A stretch of DNA of 64,000 nt from Galbula dea (GCA_013399015.1 VWZX01002946.1:62001-126000), one strand, 5' to 3'. Positions 1 to 14,335 are shown, counted from the stretch's first letter. The notes: generated from the sequence alone by a model not told the origin. A program made the numbers and translations.

Positions 1-742
1 TTTCAACAATACTGAAACTCTTGATGATTGTTGTGTTTGCTGTTACGCCCTTCTTATATTGTCAATGAGCAGAAGGATCACAGGGAGGCAGAATCGTAGA
101 CACGAGACAAACTCCACATGGTGAGATGGTCACAAGGCTCTCAGAAGAGCACATCAGCTATCTTCTTAATTGGCCATTTTTGGTTTAATTGCACCCACTG
201 TTTAGTACACTGTATGTTTACCTCTGAACCATTTGCCTTGCTTCCAAATCCAGCCGCAGATTTCAGATGGAGCAATGAGCAACCAGCAGCCATCATAAAA
301 GCCCAGAGAGGTGGAATAATTGCTTAAATGGAGATAGCAAGACCTTGCAGAGAGATGGATAGATCTATAGTACTTTAAAGCAGTGATTTAGAATGGAATT
401 CTCCTTTTGGCTCTGAATCCTTTCAAAGGATGTGATACAGTACATCCATACTTTTGAGATAGATGCAGGAAAATTTAAAACTTGCTAAGTAAGAGGTTTC
501 TGACAGTTTGCAGAAGAATCAGTAATGACTAAACCTCTAGAAACCTTAAGGGTTGCCACTGTGTTTGGCTTTTAGGAAAAAAAGGAAGAATTGCTAAGAC
601 AACAAAGTGCATCCTCTTAAAGAAGAGTCGAGGAGATTCCTCACTGAAGACTTGTCTTTGATATATGGACATTGCATCCTAATAATAGTTTCCTTTCAGG
701 TCTTGATAATTTAAGATTATTTTTATAATTCACCTTGCTGTA

Positions 743-769
743 GCATGCAAACGATGTAGTCTTGCATGC
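743..769. repeat. Small inverted repeat, 8-bp arms
   Basis: GCATGCAA at 743-750 is the exact reverse complement of TTGCATGC at 762-769, with an 11-base spacer. The left arm overlaps ATGCAAA, close to the POU octamer motif. An inverted repeat this short is expected by chance in 64 kb. Confidence 0.5.
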
Positions 770-1163
770 ATATGTATTATACAACAAAGCAAGGACCATC
801 TGAACTAAAATTAATGTACAGTATTAAATCAGGTACTTAATCACTCATTTCAGTTTGATTTACTGAAGCTATTGTGTTCTTGTTTTATATTACTGGAAAA
901 ATTTAATAAGACACAACATGTCTCTGAATACCACTATATGTAGGCTCACTTTAGGAAGCAATATAGATCATTCTGATTCTTAAAAACCCAACAGCACCAT
1001 TAGACTTGCATACTAAAATACCTCCTTCTCCTCTCAAACTTAAACACTCTTACACTGCCCTATCAAGTTGCAAGTGGTGCATTAGTTTCCCATGTAAAAA
1101 GGCTATTAAGAAGACAAGAGAAATTAATTTCTGTCAACTAGAACTGGTGGTGGGGTTTTTTTC

Positions 1164-1186
1164 CTCTCTCTCTTTTTTTTTTTTTA
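1164..1186. repeat. CT/poly-T low-complexity tract
   Basis: A short run of CT dinucleotides passes into an uninterrupted T-run. It is a simple low-complexity tract with no adjacent retroposon body that I can identify. Confidence 0.7.
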
Positions 1187-4100
1187 CCCCTGGAATACTG
1201 GAACACTTTTTACTGAAAGACTTAAAAATCTCTCTGCGAAGCGGGCTGATTCATTCACACAAAATACTACTGCTCTATCTTCATTTGGAGACAAATTATC
1301 ACATGGTACTCTTTGCTCTCCCACTTGCAAATTAAGCTGTCATTCAACAACTCATAAAGAAGCAAGCTGCAAAAATCCATAGGAACAAATAATGCAACTA
1401 TTCTTTGTTTAAAAATGTGGTTTCATATATGTATGTGGTTTTGTGTTTGTTTTTTTCTCCTACTATTGTTTGTACCTGACTAGATATTGGCAGGATGCTT
1501 GTAATTTCTTTCCCCACAAGCTGGACACAGTTAAAATTCTACTGATAGCAAATGCAATTATGTTTTCCAGAAAAAAATAGAAAAACCCCTGTTTTCTAAG
1601 AGACTACTTTTAAAAAATATTTCTGTTTTAGCCAGAAAGTTTTGACTTGAATTACTTTTCTCAGAAGAATGTGAACTCCAGAAAAAAAAAAATAAGAAAA
1701 TGGATTTTCCAAATTAGTATATGAAGAGAATATCCAAAGCCCACTGATGTTTTTTGCTTTTACATTGCCAAACTCTGATATTTCAAGTCAAAACAAAATG
1801 AATATTTTCAAACTAATGATGCTACAGAGCAATGCAAGATAAGTGTTTTTAGTGAATTTTTTTTTCCAGAAAATTTTCATCTGGGATCTCCATGAAAACT
1901 ATTTAACAGTTTAAGAAACTCTGCTCTAGATGTTTCTATATGGATTAATGACAGTGACTTCTTGAATTGCAGACATTAATTTTTTTTTCTATGTAAGAAG
2001 GTTTTAGAAACATTCATGTTTTCAGTGCAACATATTTTCAAGTAGACTTGAAGAAACAAGATCTTTCCCAGTATGTTAAGTTGAACTTTTCTCCAAGGCT
2101 TCTGCCCTCTACTCAAGGTAAATTTCACAAGACAAATTCTTCAGACTAGTGAAAATCAGCAAACCAGGTACAGCAGTGTTACAGTGCTCTATTTGACCTG
2201 AATTAAGCAAGGTTTTGAAAACAAGGGATGTATAAAGGAATATATCTTTTTCACAATGTCAGTCAAGGCTGAGGTCTCGTTGTTTTACTGCTTGGTGAGT
2301 ACAGTGCCTATGAGGCTTGCAGTACTAACTTTGCATGAAATGAGAACAAAACATAGGCAAAAGTAACCCAGTAATTCTATTCTCAGCAAGTGTGTGTATT
2401 TTAAGAATGGTTTAAACCATTTAAAATTCACTAAGTGTGAATGGTAGCATCTCACAGCTTTTGTCCAGATCATTTCTAGTCTCATATCTATCTACAGTGA
2501 CAGAGAGAAAAGCACCTGGCACTTTACTAGTCTGTCATTACCCTGCACATCAGGATGAAAGAGCTGTAATCAGTGAAGGGACCCCGTTGTCCAGGAATAG
2601 CAGATATCAGATAGAACAGCATGTCCCTTTTCAGGTATCTAGGCTTACTGTAGAAGAGTATTTAGATTTGTGTTTATTGAAAAGGTATCCTATGTGGGTA
2701 TTTTACATGTCAACAGTAATAACCTCATGTTGATAGGCAAATGGCTTTCATAAGATGAAATACAACCATAATTTATCTGATCATAGTAGCCTGAGTATCC
2801 ATAGACCTCAGTATCTTCATACTACTCATCAGGAACTTCATCCCTACCAGATAGATGGGAAAACTGAGAGGACGAGAACTAGGATACCTGAAATACAGCT
2901 GATAAAGGAACTCAAATCTCAGGCATCCTTTTGAGTGTCATGTTCCACATGTGTGTTCTCTGACTCTTCAGAAGAACTGTGCAACTAAGTTCTCTGTCTG
3001 ATTTAGAAAATAAATCAGAGTCTAGAATATTATTTATAATGCTAATCAGACTATGTAACCTTTTCTCCAGCAAAAGCCCAACAGACCCATCTTTTGTTTT
3101 ATTTCACAATACACAAAATAAATTGAAAAATAGTGTCTGCTAGTGGACTGCTCTGCAACATCACTAAGCACTGAAAACAAGTTTTCACTGTCATATGATA
3201 AACAAATTGTTCTGCAAGGTCTTGACTCTGACCTTATGTTACCTGTATCAAAATAGTGCAAAAAAGGATACAGAAGAAACCAGCCAAGTCCCCTTCAAAA
3301 TTATTGCTGGCACAAGACATACTGAGAATAGATCATAGTATATTTCTGTGAATAGAGGTTGTGGATTTGCAGATCCTGTAATTTGGCAGCTGAAGCTGTT
3401 GCCTGGCAGTCAATTTCAGCTCTGGTGGCTGAGGATTGAGTGGGATGATTCTGAACTCTCCGAGGGAGATCTACAAGCAAGTTGTAAGGTACTTCAATCC
3501 TCAGAAACTGCCTTTCTTTCAAAAGCTTTTTGCTATGTCAAAATAGATATCAAGGAATACAGCCATGGCAACATTCTCCAGTTTATTGAGTGAAACTTCT
3601 CAATAATCTCTTGACCCTCTGCCAGTTGCTTGCTCTTGGACATGCTTACCAGCCTTAGTGAGTATAACTTGTACTAGAAATTATCTGAAGGGTCAGGACC
3701 TGTGAGTTATTATTTCTACTGCAAAGCCTAGGGGCACTAAACAGGAATTAGAATACAAGGCATCGAACAAGGCACTTTACCATGTAGCAAAGAAGTTCTG
3801 GCAATCTGCACTTTGAAGTAGACAGCTGTGAGTGTGTACCAGAGAAACAAGAAGGGGCATGAAAAGAGTGTAAAAGTGATCAAAGGTTAAATATCATCAG
3901 TATTTGATGAAGCACTTATTAAAAGCCATGTCATTTGTAATATATATGTATTGGTCAAAAGCTTATGCGCAAGGCAAAATATACATGTGTTGATAATGAT
4001 TTTATGTTTCACATGCACAGGTTGGCTTTCCTGGTGCAGTGACATTACAGATGTCTACGAATTGTGTCTAACATCTAAGTTGTTTATAATGTGATTGCAA

Positions 4101-5179
4101 ACAGCAAGTGTATTGTTTCAACATGGTTAATGTTCATGAGCTGCATTTCAGTTTATAGGTGCACACAGATTGCCTGGAAAAGTACCAGGCGATTTCTGAT
4201 AGAAAAGAAAGATGAAAGTCTACACACTCCCTTCCAGTGTAAAATCACAAAGGACAAACAAAATGAGTACAAGAAGTCTGAAATTGTTTGGGCCTTAAGT
4301 TTCTATAAATTACCTTATGCCCCCATTATGCTTGTGAGATTATCCGAAATTCTAAATGGGGTTATTTCAGGCCAAGAAAGGAAGAAAATAGAGACTGGGA
4401 ATCCATGAAAATAAAAACTACAATGCTGTAGATTCTTAGCATAGACATGGACAAAGTCTTTTTCCAAAGTCTTTCCTCTGGCCACTACCAGAACTGACAA
4501 CAAACTCCAGATGCTTTTTCTACTGCTTTGGCTTCATGACCCATATGTACACTTTGGTAAGAGATGGCTCAAGCAATGTAGATGGATTTCATGTTACTCC
4601 AAGCCACATTAACTGTACTCAACATTTACAGCATATAGCTCCCAGGTTTTGCAGTGGTAAATATAATTTGCACCTGCTACACCTTAGATCTTTGTACGTT
4701 CTCTACTATGTCTTTTGTTTGCTTATGACCTATAAACAGCTTGAAGGTATAGGAAGAGAAGGACATGTAAAGGGGAGAGGTAACATTAAATATTGCTTTC
4801 TTGGCTTCATTTTCTCCCTGTTTGATTAAAAAATATATAAAGCAAAAAAAAAAGGACATGTTAAATGCAAATATATCAAACAACGAATACCCTTGGTGTT
4901 TTACATTAGAAAACAGTAAAAAATGCAATTAAACCTTATTGGTATGACAACGATGGTGTATTTTTTTCCTCATTTTTACCCATATTTTTTGTTTTGTTTG
5001 TCTGCCTGTCTGGAAATTAATAACAGAAGTACACAGGTAAGCAGCAGTGCACAGGTAGAACAGGGATGCACAGTTTACTAGCGTTATGTGTTTATAGAAG
5101 AGAGCAGTCACAGAATGAACCCTTCACATAAGCCTCCAGATTCCTTCAACTCCCCCAGCAGTGGAATGTGTGGTGTTAG

Positions 5180-5520
5180 GTATTCTATGCATAATCTCCC
5201 TGAGCAGTGAGAGCTGCATTACTTAAGATTCCAACTTGATTATACATTTTTGCCTGCTCAGCTGTTAGATTTAAGAGCTTGGCTTGCCACGGATGGCACA
5301 GAAAGGAGATGTTCCGGGGAAGGAGCAAGACACCCCTATTAAAAGCTGTGCATCTAATCTCTCATTCAGGGTTGTTTTAGCACATTTTACTGTTCTTCAG
5401 CACTTAATGATTTTTCTGTCATCAATGGAGTTTTAATTGAGTGGGATTAGGGGTGGATTAAAGGATCTCATCAGAGCTCATACTCCCTGCATCTACTTCC
5501 TGTTGAGTCCTCTCAACAGA
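5180..5520. promoter_or_regulatory. Candidate regulatory block with clustered homeodomain-type motifs
   Basis: This segment is less AT-monotonous than its surroundings. It has ATGCATAATC near the start, then TTAATGA, TGTCATCAAT and TTTAATTGAG, and two GGATTA sites (bicoid/Otx/Pitx type) within about 20 bases of each other near 5447-5462. Such spacing of TAAT and GGATTA sites is typical of deeply conserved vertebrate enhancers. Conservation cannot be seen from one sequence, so this is inference from motif density only. Chance in AT-rich DNA is the main alternative. Confidence 0.2.
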
Positions 5521-6812
5521 AGAGCTATTGACATTAGAAAAGTGAAAAATACTTAAGAGAGCGACACACTGAGGGAGAAGTCAATTGAAATGTAACCACA
5601 GAATCACAAGTGTAAGGGCTCCCATGCCATAAAATCTTGGAGATCAGAGAAGGATGTATGTGGTTTACGTCACTGCCCACTCCTGGATTTCACCTGGCTG
5701 TATGAAAAAAGGGGTTTAAACTTTAGCAGACACAAAGACAACACCTCAACCCTTTCCTCAACTGCTTATGGATATTTTTAATGAAAGACACTTTCTAGTA
5801 TACAGCTGAATCAATATTAAAAATGTTGTAAAATTCACAGCACAAAAAGCTGATGGATTTACATTTCATTCTGTATTTACATTGGATTTAGAATCAAAGT
5901 TACAGTAGGAATGCAAACCGTTTCTTTCTCCTTTTATGTGAGGGAAAAGCAGGATATAGAAATTATGCATTTATTTGGGTTAGTTCCCATTTTACTTTTT
6001 CCTTGAAAATTCTTTATCTTATCTAAGCAGGAGAAAAGGGAAAGCGAATAGAGTCTCTGAAAATAAATCTATTGAGTACTTAGCCAGACATGGGAGAAAA
6101 ACCTGACCCAGCAAAGAAAAGAAAATACTCTCGGTGATTTCTGTGAGTGCAGTTTCATATATTGCTTCCCATACATAAAAAAATCTTAGTTCTGCTCTTT
6201 GGGTCCTGCTTTAATCACCAGGAATTGCACATGCAAATCCACAGCCAGACTGTAACTAAAACATTTAAGACTAATTATATTGCTCTGGGTACAATGACCA
6301 AACCTCATCACAAGCAATCCTTTATTTTTTAGACACTGTGAAATCTTCTCCATTAACAAATATTTCCTTTCAGATATGCACAGCAGGTCTCAACCCTGAG
6401 GTTCTACTGACATTAATGGGATACATCTATACAGTACATATCTACACATATGCAGATCAGAATTTACCATGAGGTTCTGTGAGGATTATATTAGTGATGT
6501 TTTCTCTTCCACATCTGTACTTGAAAGAAGTAGTGACATTTTAGTGTCTTGAAGGATGTTTTAGATAGAGTTCTAGATATGGCTCAGTTAAATCCTTCAA
6601 AGTTACACCTATACAAAGGGGTCCAAAATGCTCTAGGCTGAAAATACTTTTAGGATGTACATTCTTGTTAAATGTGCTATTTGTAAGTCTTATATTAAAC
6701 ATGATTTCTGGGATCAACTCCCCTTCTCCAGGTTGTCCTAGCTCCCCACTATCTTGATTAATTAAAGGTGATAGAAGATACAGTTCTTCAGTGTTTTTTT
6801 TTTCTTTTATAG

Positions 6813-6828
6813 GTATGTATGTATGTAT
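6813..6828. repeat. (GTAT)n microsatellite, 4 units
   Basis: Four perfect tetranucleotide units directly follow a T-rich run. It is a short, potentially polymorphic microsatellite. Confidence 0.8.
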
Positions 6829-7800
6829 TTATTATTTCATCAGCACTACTACCTGTCTGGCACATATCTTCTTCCAAATAAAAACCTTTATGCAAATCAT
6901 GAGAAGATGTTCTTTATTTTTACCAAACAATTTTTACTCATGATGCTATCACATTGTTGTGAATTTATTTGCTATTGAACATACACAGTGACATGAATCT
7001 GGGTGGTGAATGCCTGTAATTCCTTATCAATCAGCACATCTGCAGTGAAAGTCTGAGCTTTGTTGACACCTGGTAGCGTGGCTAGCTCCACTGTGTATGC
7101 ATAGTAGGACTCAACCTTACAGGGTTACTAGTTGTCTGCAAATGTGCAGAAAAGCTTCTGAGAGACTAACAGTATTTGCATTGCACAGCTCTTATATGCA
7201 TATGCAATAATAAAATAAATCCAACCAATCTGCAAAACATCAGTTACCTTATAATGGCACCAGACTTACTTCACTTCACATATGAAGATACTTCTCTCCA
7301 GGAAATCCCAAAGAAAGATTGGTCCACCTGTACTTAGTAGGCTGGATTTCAGACATATGCCTAGGGTTTATCAAATAATGCTGTAACAATTCAGTCGTTG
7401 CTAATCGTTCACATGAAAAGGCATGTGAGAAAAAAAGGGATTTCAGGTCCCCATCTATTTGCAGTTGGGATTTTATGGACTCTGTTAAGTAGAGCACAGC
7501 TGCAAGAAGGCTGGGAATCTCTGTTAAAGGACAGGAGCCAGTGGAAATGCAACAAAGCATAGATAGAAATTAACTTAAAATAAATCTGGGAAAGGAAAAC
7601 TCAAATTTACAGTAGATTTTTCAAATTGCCACAACTAGAAAAAGTGCATGTTCTTTCTGGATTATTGTTTCCAGCATTCAGGAAAAAATATTAATGGAAA
7701 ATACAGCTGCTGAAAATATTATCTCATATGTTACTCTACACTTGCTAAACATAGCATATCACAGGTACTTGACTATAATGCATTCCTTAGTAATTTATGC

Positions 7801-7818
7801 TTTTTTTTTTTTTTTTTT
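7801..7818. repeat. Poly-T tract, 18 bases
   Basis: This is an uninterrupted T-run. No retroposon sequence or target-site duplication is recognisable beside it, so it is called only as a homopolymer. Confidence 0.85.
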
Positions 7819-10800
7819 GAAAATACATGATTTTAAGCATATGACTCTGAGCCCAGGCTGTTTAAAACCAAATAGCATTGTGTAAATGATGTTAAACTGT
7901 GAAAATGATGATTAGAATAACTCAAGAGTCAAATTCAGACACCTATTATATGCTGCTGAACTTCAGGTATAATTGGGTCTGTCTCATGCTGATGCTAAAA
8001 ATAGGGATATTGTAAATGAAGTGGAAGAAAAATTATAGCACAGGATCCCATGAGCTAAAGCCTTCAGAGCATCAGTCTAGTGGTCAGACATAATCTAACA
8101 TGGCCAATAGATTCTCCTGAAGTGCTCCTTGCCATTACAAGGCAATTACTGAAAATAGTTGGAAGAGACGATGCTTTTAGCACCTTCCACAAAAGCAGAC
8201 AAATGAGAAAACTAAAACTCATGAGATGCTTTAGAGTTGTCTAAAGCAAAGAAGATCAACTCTAAGAGTGATTGAGAATGGTTTGTGTTCGTGCTACCAG
8301 TCATTTTTTTTTCCTTCGAAAAAAGAGAGCTGGAGGGCTGATCAGTCCTCTCAGACGCTGGGAAGGAGCTCTTACCGAGTTTAACCAACAGCTGCTAGTG
8401 AGAAATAGGACAAAAAGAAACACACATGTACACAGAGATCTCATCTTCTCCTTCATCAGTTTTTTTTCCTTTAACATTTTCAATTTATTGGTTGTATTGA
8501 AGTTTTGTAGTTACAAACTCAGTCTTGGGCTTCTCATTTACTGCAGCTGACAAATACTAAATTTACATTTAAGTTTCAGGCAGTAAGACAAGATTACAGA
8601 AAAGAACTACTTGATTAATTGCATCTGCTTTTGGTTACATTTATTTTCTTATTTGCAGTCATTGTTCATATTTTCTGGAAACTAATTTTCTTCAATTAAC
8701 AGCAGAATTGAGTCCTGCCCTGGGGTAGCTATTTTAAGAATACTGGCTATTTCTACATATTCTAGTAGCTCAGTTAAAATGTTTCTAGTCTATTTGACAG
8801 TAAGAGCTCAAGTTAAGCATGTGAAACTACTACCATCAGCAGAAGGACATTGCCCTCTTCTATTTACCTATGATATACAGAACTGCATGATTTAAAAGTG
8901 TAAGAGGACATTGATAGGTGAATCTGACCACTTTAAAAGTGGATTAAGTCAGATGGACAAGAAAAGTTTTCATATTCTCAGGTTGCTACAATATTTTAAT
9001 AAAATTTCATAGTTTACACAACTTGTTGAAATGCTGTAAGAGACTGAGAAGCACAGTCAGAACTTTGAATAAATTAGATGATATGATTTAGGTGTGTTGC
9101 AAAACCATCAGAAATCTGTATATAAAGAGGCTTTGAGGATCAAGGCTTTGAAATAAGCTGGATTTGTAATAATAAGGTTTTATAAAGCATCCAGTCTAGA
9201 GGAAAGTCCAGCTAAAATATTTCAATGCTGAAATTTTCCATAATAATAGTAAGGAAGCATTTCCTCATTTGAATCATATTAAATTCTGCACCCAAGGACA
9301 TCAGATTGACCAAAACTCTCCACAGAAATGGGGAATTTGACATGATGACATAAGTCACAGACTTCTGATGAAGTTTACTTCCATCAGAGAAATTGCAGGA
9401 TATATACCATCCTTGTTAGACACATTAATGAGTTCTTGGCATGGAGCCGGAGGCCATGCTGTTTCTGCTTACTGAATAGAAAGCTTTTTGTGTTCAGATC
9501 CTGTGAGACAATCAGGTCTTGGCATGTAGTTCCTTGTTCCTTCATAAGGAGAATACTAGAAAAGAGGTCAACCTGCGTAGCTTATTATCATCTTTTGTTT
9601 GGATAATAGATACAACTTCAGCTGGGGAAATACAATGGGGAAGGAGCAACATATGCTACCTAGTCATAGCCTGAATGCACGTTTTTACTAACTTTGAAAA
9701 GCTCTCAGGGAATTCATTGGAATCTGTTAATCTAAAGTAGAAAGAGTTACTATAGTTACTAATACAATAGTTACTAAATATAATTCTCACTATATAAAGT
9801 GCACATTCTGGGATCCTATAAGTTGAAAAGATAAAAAATCTTTAATTATGCTTGCCACGGTAATAAATGTTTGGCTTCCCTTTATATAGTTTAACTGTAG
9901 ACAGAGTATGTGCCTAATGCTTTGAGTGTTTTCAACAGTTCAGCACCAGCCAGAAGTATTAGAGTTCTTGCTCCCTTTCCTTTTTTATTTAAAGGTTGGA
10001 GGCAATTTTTCATGTCAAGGTCGTGATTGATGTGGGTTAACTTTCACTAAAATTCTTTTGAAACATTTTGAGTAATGTTAAAAATTATGGCATGCAATAC
10101 ATCAAAATATTTTTCTAGGCTTCCTGCATAAGTAAATAAACACTAGGGAAATGTGGAATGCATTCATGGTATTTTGTAAGCAAGTTTCAAACTGCATATT
10201 GTAGATTTATATGCTTCGTAGGTTACACTGCAATGCAGGTTGCATTTTATTAAAATAGAGTGTGGGTGGGGAATAGATGGTGATCTACTACATTTGTGTC
10301 TTTGCCCACATCAATTTGAAATGGAGATCAATTCACTAAGAAATGTATTCAAGCATGGATTATGTAGCCTGTCTGTCAAGTGTCAGTTTCCTGAAGAAAT
10401 ACTAATAGCAAATCCTCAATCTTAGGCCAAATGTCAAGGCTGTAATGTCCAGCACTCTGAGTATGGAACATGGGATTACAAAAAAATCTGCCATTGACAG
10501 GCAAATGTTAAAGCCGCTGATCTTCAGCAGTCAAGATCTGAATAGCACAGAAAATCCCTCCAAGACATAATTCCTAAAGATAAGTAAAGTAAAACAAGAT
10601 GAGGAACAGGTGAAGCAGCAATGTATTTTTCTAAGAGTAAAAAAAAGAGAGATGTCTACTGCCCCTCAATAATGTAGGCTGAAAAAAAAAAAAAGGCAGA
10701 CAGGCCACTATCTTCTCGTCCACCTTTGTTAGCAGAACACTATAAAAAAGCAGGGAGCTGAAGATACCTGCCTTTTCTCACCACATTTACATATCTCAGT

Positions 10801-12281
10801 GAGGCGCTCATGACATGTCAAGAATCCCTGCAGTCAGCCCCTCCAGGATAGCTCAGACCACTCACATGAGGTGTCTATCTTGCTATTTTGACATATCAAG
10901 AGCACAGGTCCCTAAGAAAGGTACTGATTTTATGGGCTTGTGAATGCAGTCTGTACTGCAAGGGCAAAGAAAATAACCTCTTGCTTTGAGTGAAATGAGA
11001 TTCTGAGAAGATGACAATATGGCTGTGGAAAAGGTTCAGAGATATTGTAAAACTACCACAGATCAGTATCAGGAAATATTAGAATGTCACACAAATGCCA
11101 TCTTTACACCTTCATATTTTTCTTTCTTTTTCAAAGTTAGGCACTGTCTAAGCATGAAGAACGAACTGTTCTTTGAAAGTACTTATCTTTCTCCTAAGAT
11201 GATTGCAGTAGACAACTGGTTTAGATTAGAGATTGTATGATTTATACCATTAAACTTAGATGACGTGGGTCCATATAATGCATATAAACAAATACAAGTA
11301 GTTAAAAAACCTTTTAAGATCCTTTCAAATGCTGAGTACGAGGGAGCTATCTTGGGAGGATATGGTTTGGTATTTCTTGGTGTTCAAAATCACCTAAGTG
11401 AACTTAGCATCTTAGAAAGCTGTATGCTGTTGGGAAGGTGACAGAAAAAGGCTGAGAGTATTTCAAATGCTTTATTCAGTATCATATATCCCATACTCAA
11501 TATGTACAGTAAAGGAGATAGGCAATTAGCTGTCAGCAAGTATTTCCTCTTCTTTCCAAAAATTCCAAGACGTCTATCTACCTTAACTGTCAGAGTTAAA
11601 ACTATGTCATTTCAGTAAAATTTTACTATTCCAAATATTCCTAATGTATGTTTCTTTGCTGTCTTGAAATGAATCAGACAATGGCTTATTTACCTTTTAA
11701 CTGCATAGTAGCAAACAACTGCAAGAAACTGTTCTGTATTTCTGCTGGTTAAGGCACCAGTGGTCACAGAAGATACACGCTTTCAACCAAGTCTTTAATT
11801 GTTCCTAAACTGAAAGAAGACCAATATACTGCTGCCAATTTATGAACCCTGTGTCCTACAAGATATAGCTGTGCATAAATCTTGGAAAAATGTATTATTT
11901 AGGTAGCTGCAGCTCTGCATAAGGTTATGACTAATACAATATACACTTCTGTTACTTTTCATGCAATCACATTGTTTTCTCTATTTCCACATTTCTTAGG
12001 AATAAAGGAATGTTTCAAGAGTTTTGTTCTTAGAACCTAGGCTAGAAATTATTTTTATGATCTGCTCCATTTGCATGCTGTCTCACATCTGACAGTCCAC
12101 TATGAGCAATTGAGAAACTTCTTCTGCATAAATTACAGTAAGCCTTATGGCAATTATTGCTATCTTTACTGATCCATGCAAAACCATTTCTTCTTTCATT
12201 CCAGAAAGTGCAAAGCCTCTTCTTTTCAGGGAGTTGTTGAACATGTTATGGATTTCAGGAATATAGCTGTGCAAGTAGAAG

Positions 12282-12310
12282 TTAACCAGGCCCCTGAGAT
12301 GCCTGGTTAA
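12282..12310. repeat. Perfect 10-bp hairpin
   Basis: TTAACCAGGC at 12282-12291 is exactly complementary to GCCTGGTTAA at 12301-12310 across a 9-base loop. The sequence TAGAAGTT overlaps or lies just outside each side (around 12276 and 12312), giving a small direct repeat around the hairpin. No transposon family is recognised. Confidence 0.7.
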
Positions 12311-12510
12311 TTAGAAGTTTTGCTATGTGGCAGAAGTGAATGAATTGTTGGTAAGAAAGTACATGCAGATTTTTACACAGAAAGCGCAATTATACAATTA
12401 ATTAGGACCTAGACTATAAAAGTAAGGTTATCTGTTGTACTGAAGTGTAAGAAGACCAGGTCCCAGAGTTAGTTTGGTGCTGGACATTTTCTTAAACCAC
12501 CTACAAGGTT

Positions 12511-12552
12511 AGGCTATTAAAATAACAATCAAGGTTATTAAAATAATAATCA
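12511..12552. repeat. Two-unit 21-bp tandem duplication
   Basis: Units 12511-12531 and 12532-12552 agree at 19 of 21 positions. Both differences are C/T transitions. The unit is AT-rich (core ATTAAAATAA). This is an old local duplication with no coding content. Confidence 0.75.
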
Positions 12553-13691
12553 TTTTAACAATGTTAATACAGAAGTGAAGTGAACCAATAAGATGGGGAG
12601 CACATATTCTGGTATGGTTTAGGAAAACGAAGATGTCAGGTGATTGAACTGATGAGTATAAAGACATGTTTCAAAGATAATCTTTTTGATCTACTTTCTG
12701 AATATAACATTTCTGGTTCCTGTTATTTGTCTTGTCCTGCAAAGTTGAAGGTTTCATGGTACAAGACTGTTAAGAAGTTTTTCTGTTGCTTTATGAATGA
12801 AAAGCTAGATCAGGTCTTGTTTGACTTCTGCCATACACAACAACAAAAAGGAAGGAATAATGCTTTCTAATAATGTCTTCAGAGGCACAAGGAGCAGGTA
12901 GCTCTATCTTTATGAGATTGCTAGCAGGTTGTATCTTGATTTGTTGAAGGACCATTCCCTCATGATTGCTATCATGGCCATAATCATGTACTGGACTGTA
13001 ATTCAGTCAATTAAAAACATAAAAACAATGTTTCAGTGCTACTTAAGACTGTTTACCGTCTGCTCTGTACCTATATGGAGCAGGCCAGTAGATACTAAAT
13101 ACTCATACAGCCAGTGTTCAGCCTTTGATAAAGCCATGAGACAAAATAATCGTTAAATACCAAATGGTTTGCTGTGCAAGATGCTGGCTGCTGTTCTGGA
13201 AATGTCTTAAAACGTTCTTTTTCCATTTCTTTAGCAGCTGCTACCACATCTATACACTTTCTGCTAATACGATTTTTAGTGTACTCTAGATTTAAAGGTT
13301 CTGCAAAATCAGTTACATGAGCTCTGTTGTAGAGCCTGGACTCTCTCACAAATGCTTCAGCTGCTCAGAAGAGAACATCATTGCACCACAGCTAAGGCTT
13401 TTCAAGGATGGCCAGTACAAAACCACACAACATATAAGTCCGTGACCTAATGAATGAGCAGACATTTTCTACCCTGCTCCACTGCAGAAAGAGTTCTGCT
13501 GAAAAGGGAAAGAAATTGAAGGAACTGTGAGTGCAGAACAGGGGTTTGTGTTTTGGATGTTTAATTCTTCAGAACAGCTGAGAAAAAGAATTGTTGTCAT
13601 TTTTATGTTTTGATTTATATTGTCAAAAACTCCTAGCTTTTTTCAGACTGAATTATTGCAGTGAAAGTAAGCAACATCTGCAAAGTTTTGA

Positions 13692-13728
13692 TTAATTCAT
13701 TCAGCCTTTGTTGAACTGAATGAATTAA
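13692..13728. repeat. Perfect 13-bp hairpin
   Basis: TTAATTCATTCAG at 13692-13704 is the exact reverse complement of CTGAATGAATTAA at 13716-13728, with an 11-base loop. It is among the longest perfect short-loop inverted repeats I found by reading. Each outer end carries a TTAATT/AATTAA homeodomain-like core. It could be a structured RNA, a fossil miniature transposon or chance; no family is recognised. Confidence 0.8.
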
Positions 13729-14335
13729 GGAATATCTCTTAAAATAAGTGATAGATAATAACCAGGGGGCATCAATTACAGTAGTGAGGGATGCTTGCTT
13801 AAAGTAAGAGATGAAGGATCACTCTAATTTCTCTTGTTCGTCAGCTGAAAGTGATGAGACTTTATGCTTGTCATTCACTGAGGATTGATACAGTTAGCCT
13901 TGAAAACCTGACCACTTTGTTCTGAATGCTTGCCTTCATACTTCTAGGTCACTTATGACAGAAAAGAAAAAATTATAAAGAGCCTTCTAACCATTGTTTT
14001 TGGTCCCTTTCAATTCCTGTCTAACACAAAAAAAGATGCAATACTCACATTTCTGTGAACAAGCAATATTATAATTTTACTTATGTGGCAGTAATGTGTG
14101 CCTTGGTATGAGTATGTATCCAGTGAAAATATTAGGTATCTATGCAGTCAGGAATCTATGCAGAAATATTCTGATCTGGAATATACTTTTAATTCATGAA
14201 TGCATCCTGTAGAAGTCTAAAGAGTTTTTAAAGAGTATGTATATGCCTGCCTGACTTTGTATGTGGGAGTGCAGCAGATGAACAGAACCAAATTGAAAAT
14301 TCCATTTATTTGACCTGCATTTTTGAACATCTAAC

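Noticed and set aside
5598..5652. 'cacagaatcaca...cttggagatcagag' resembling a reversed CR1 3' end
   Set aside because: Only about 20 bases match well and nothing downstream continues the homology.
9747..9780. Three nearby AGTTACTA copies
   Set aside because: They are short, irregularly spaced and AT-rich. Chance or a trivial local duplication is sufficient.
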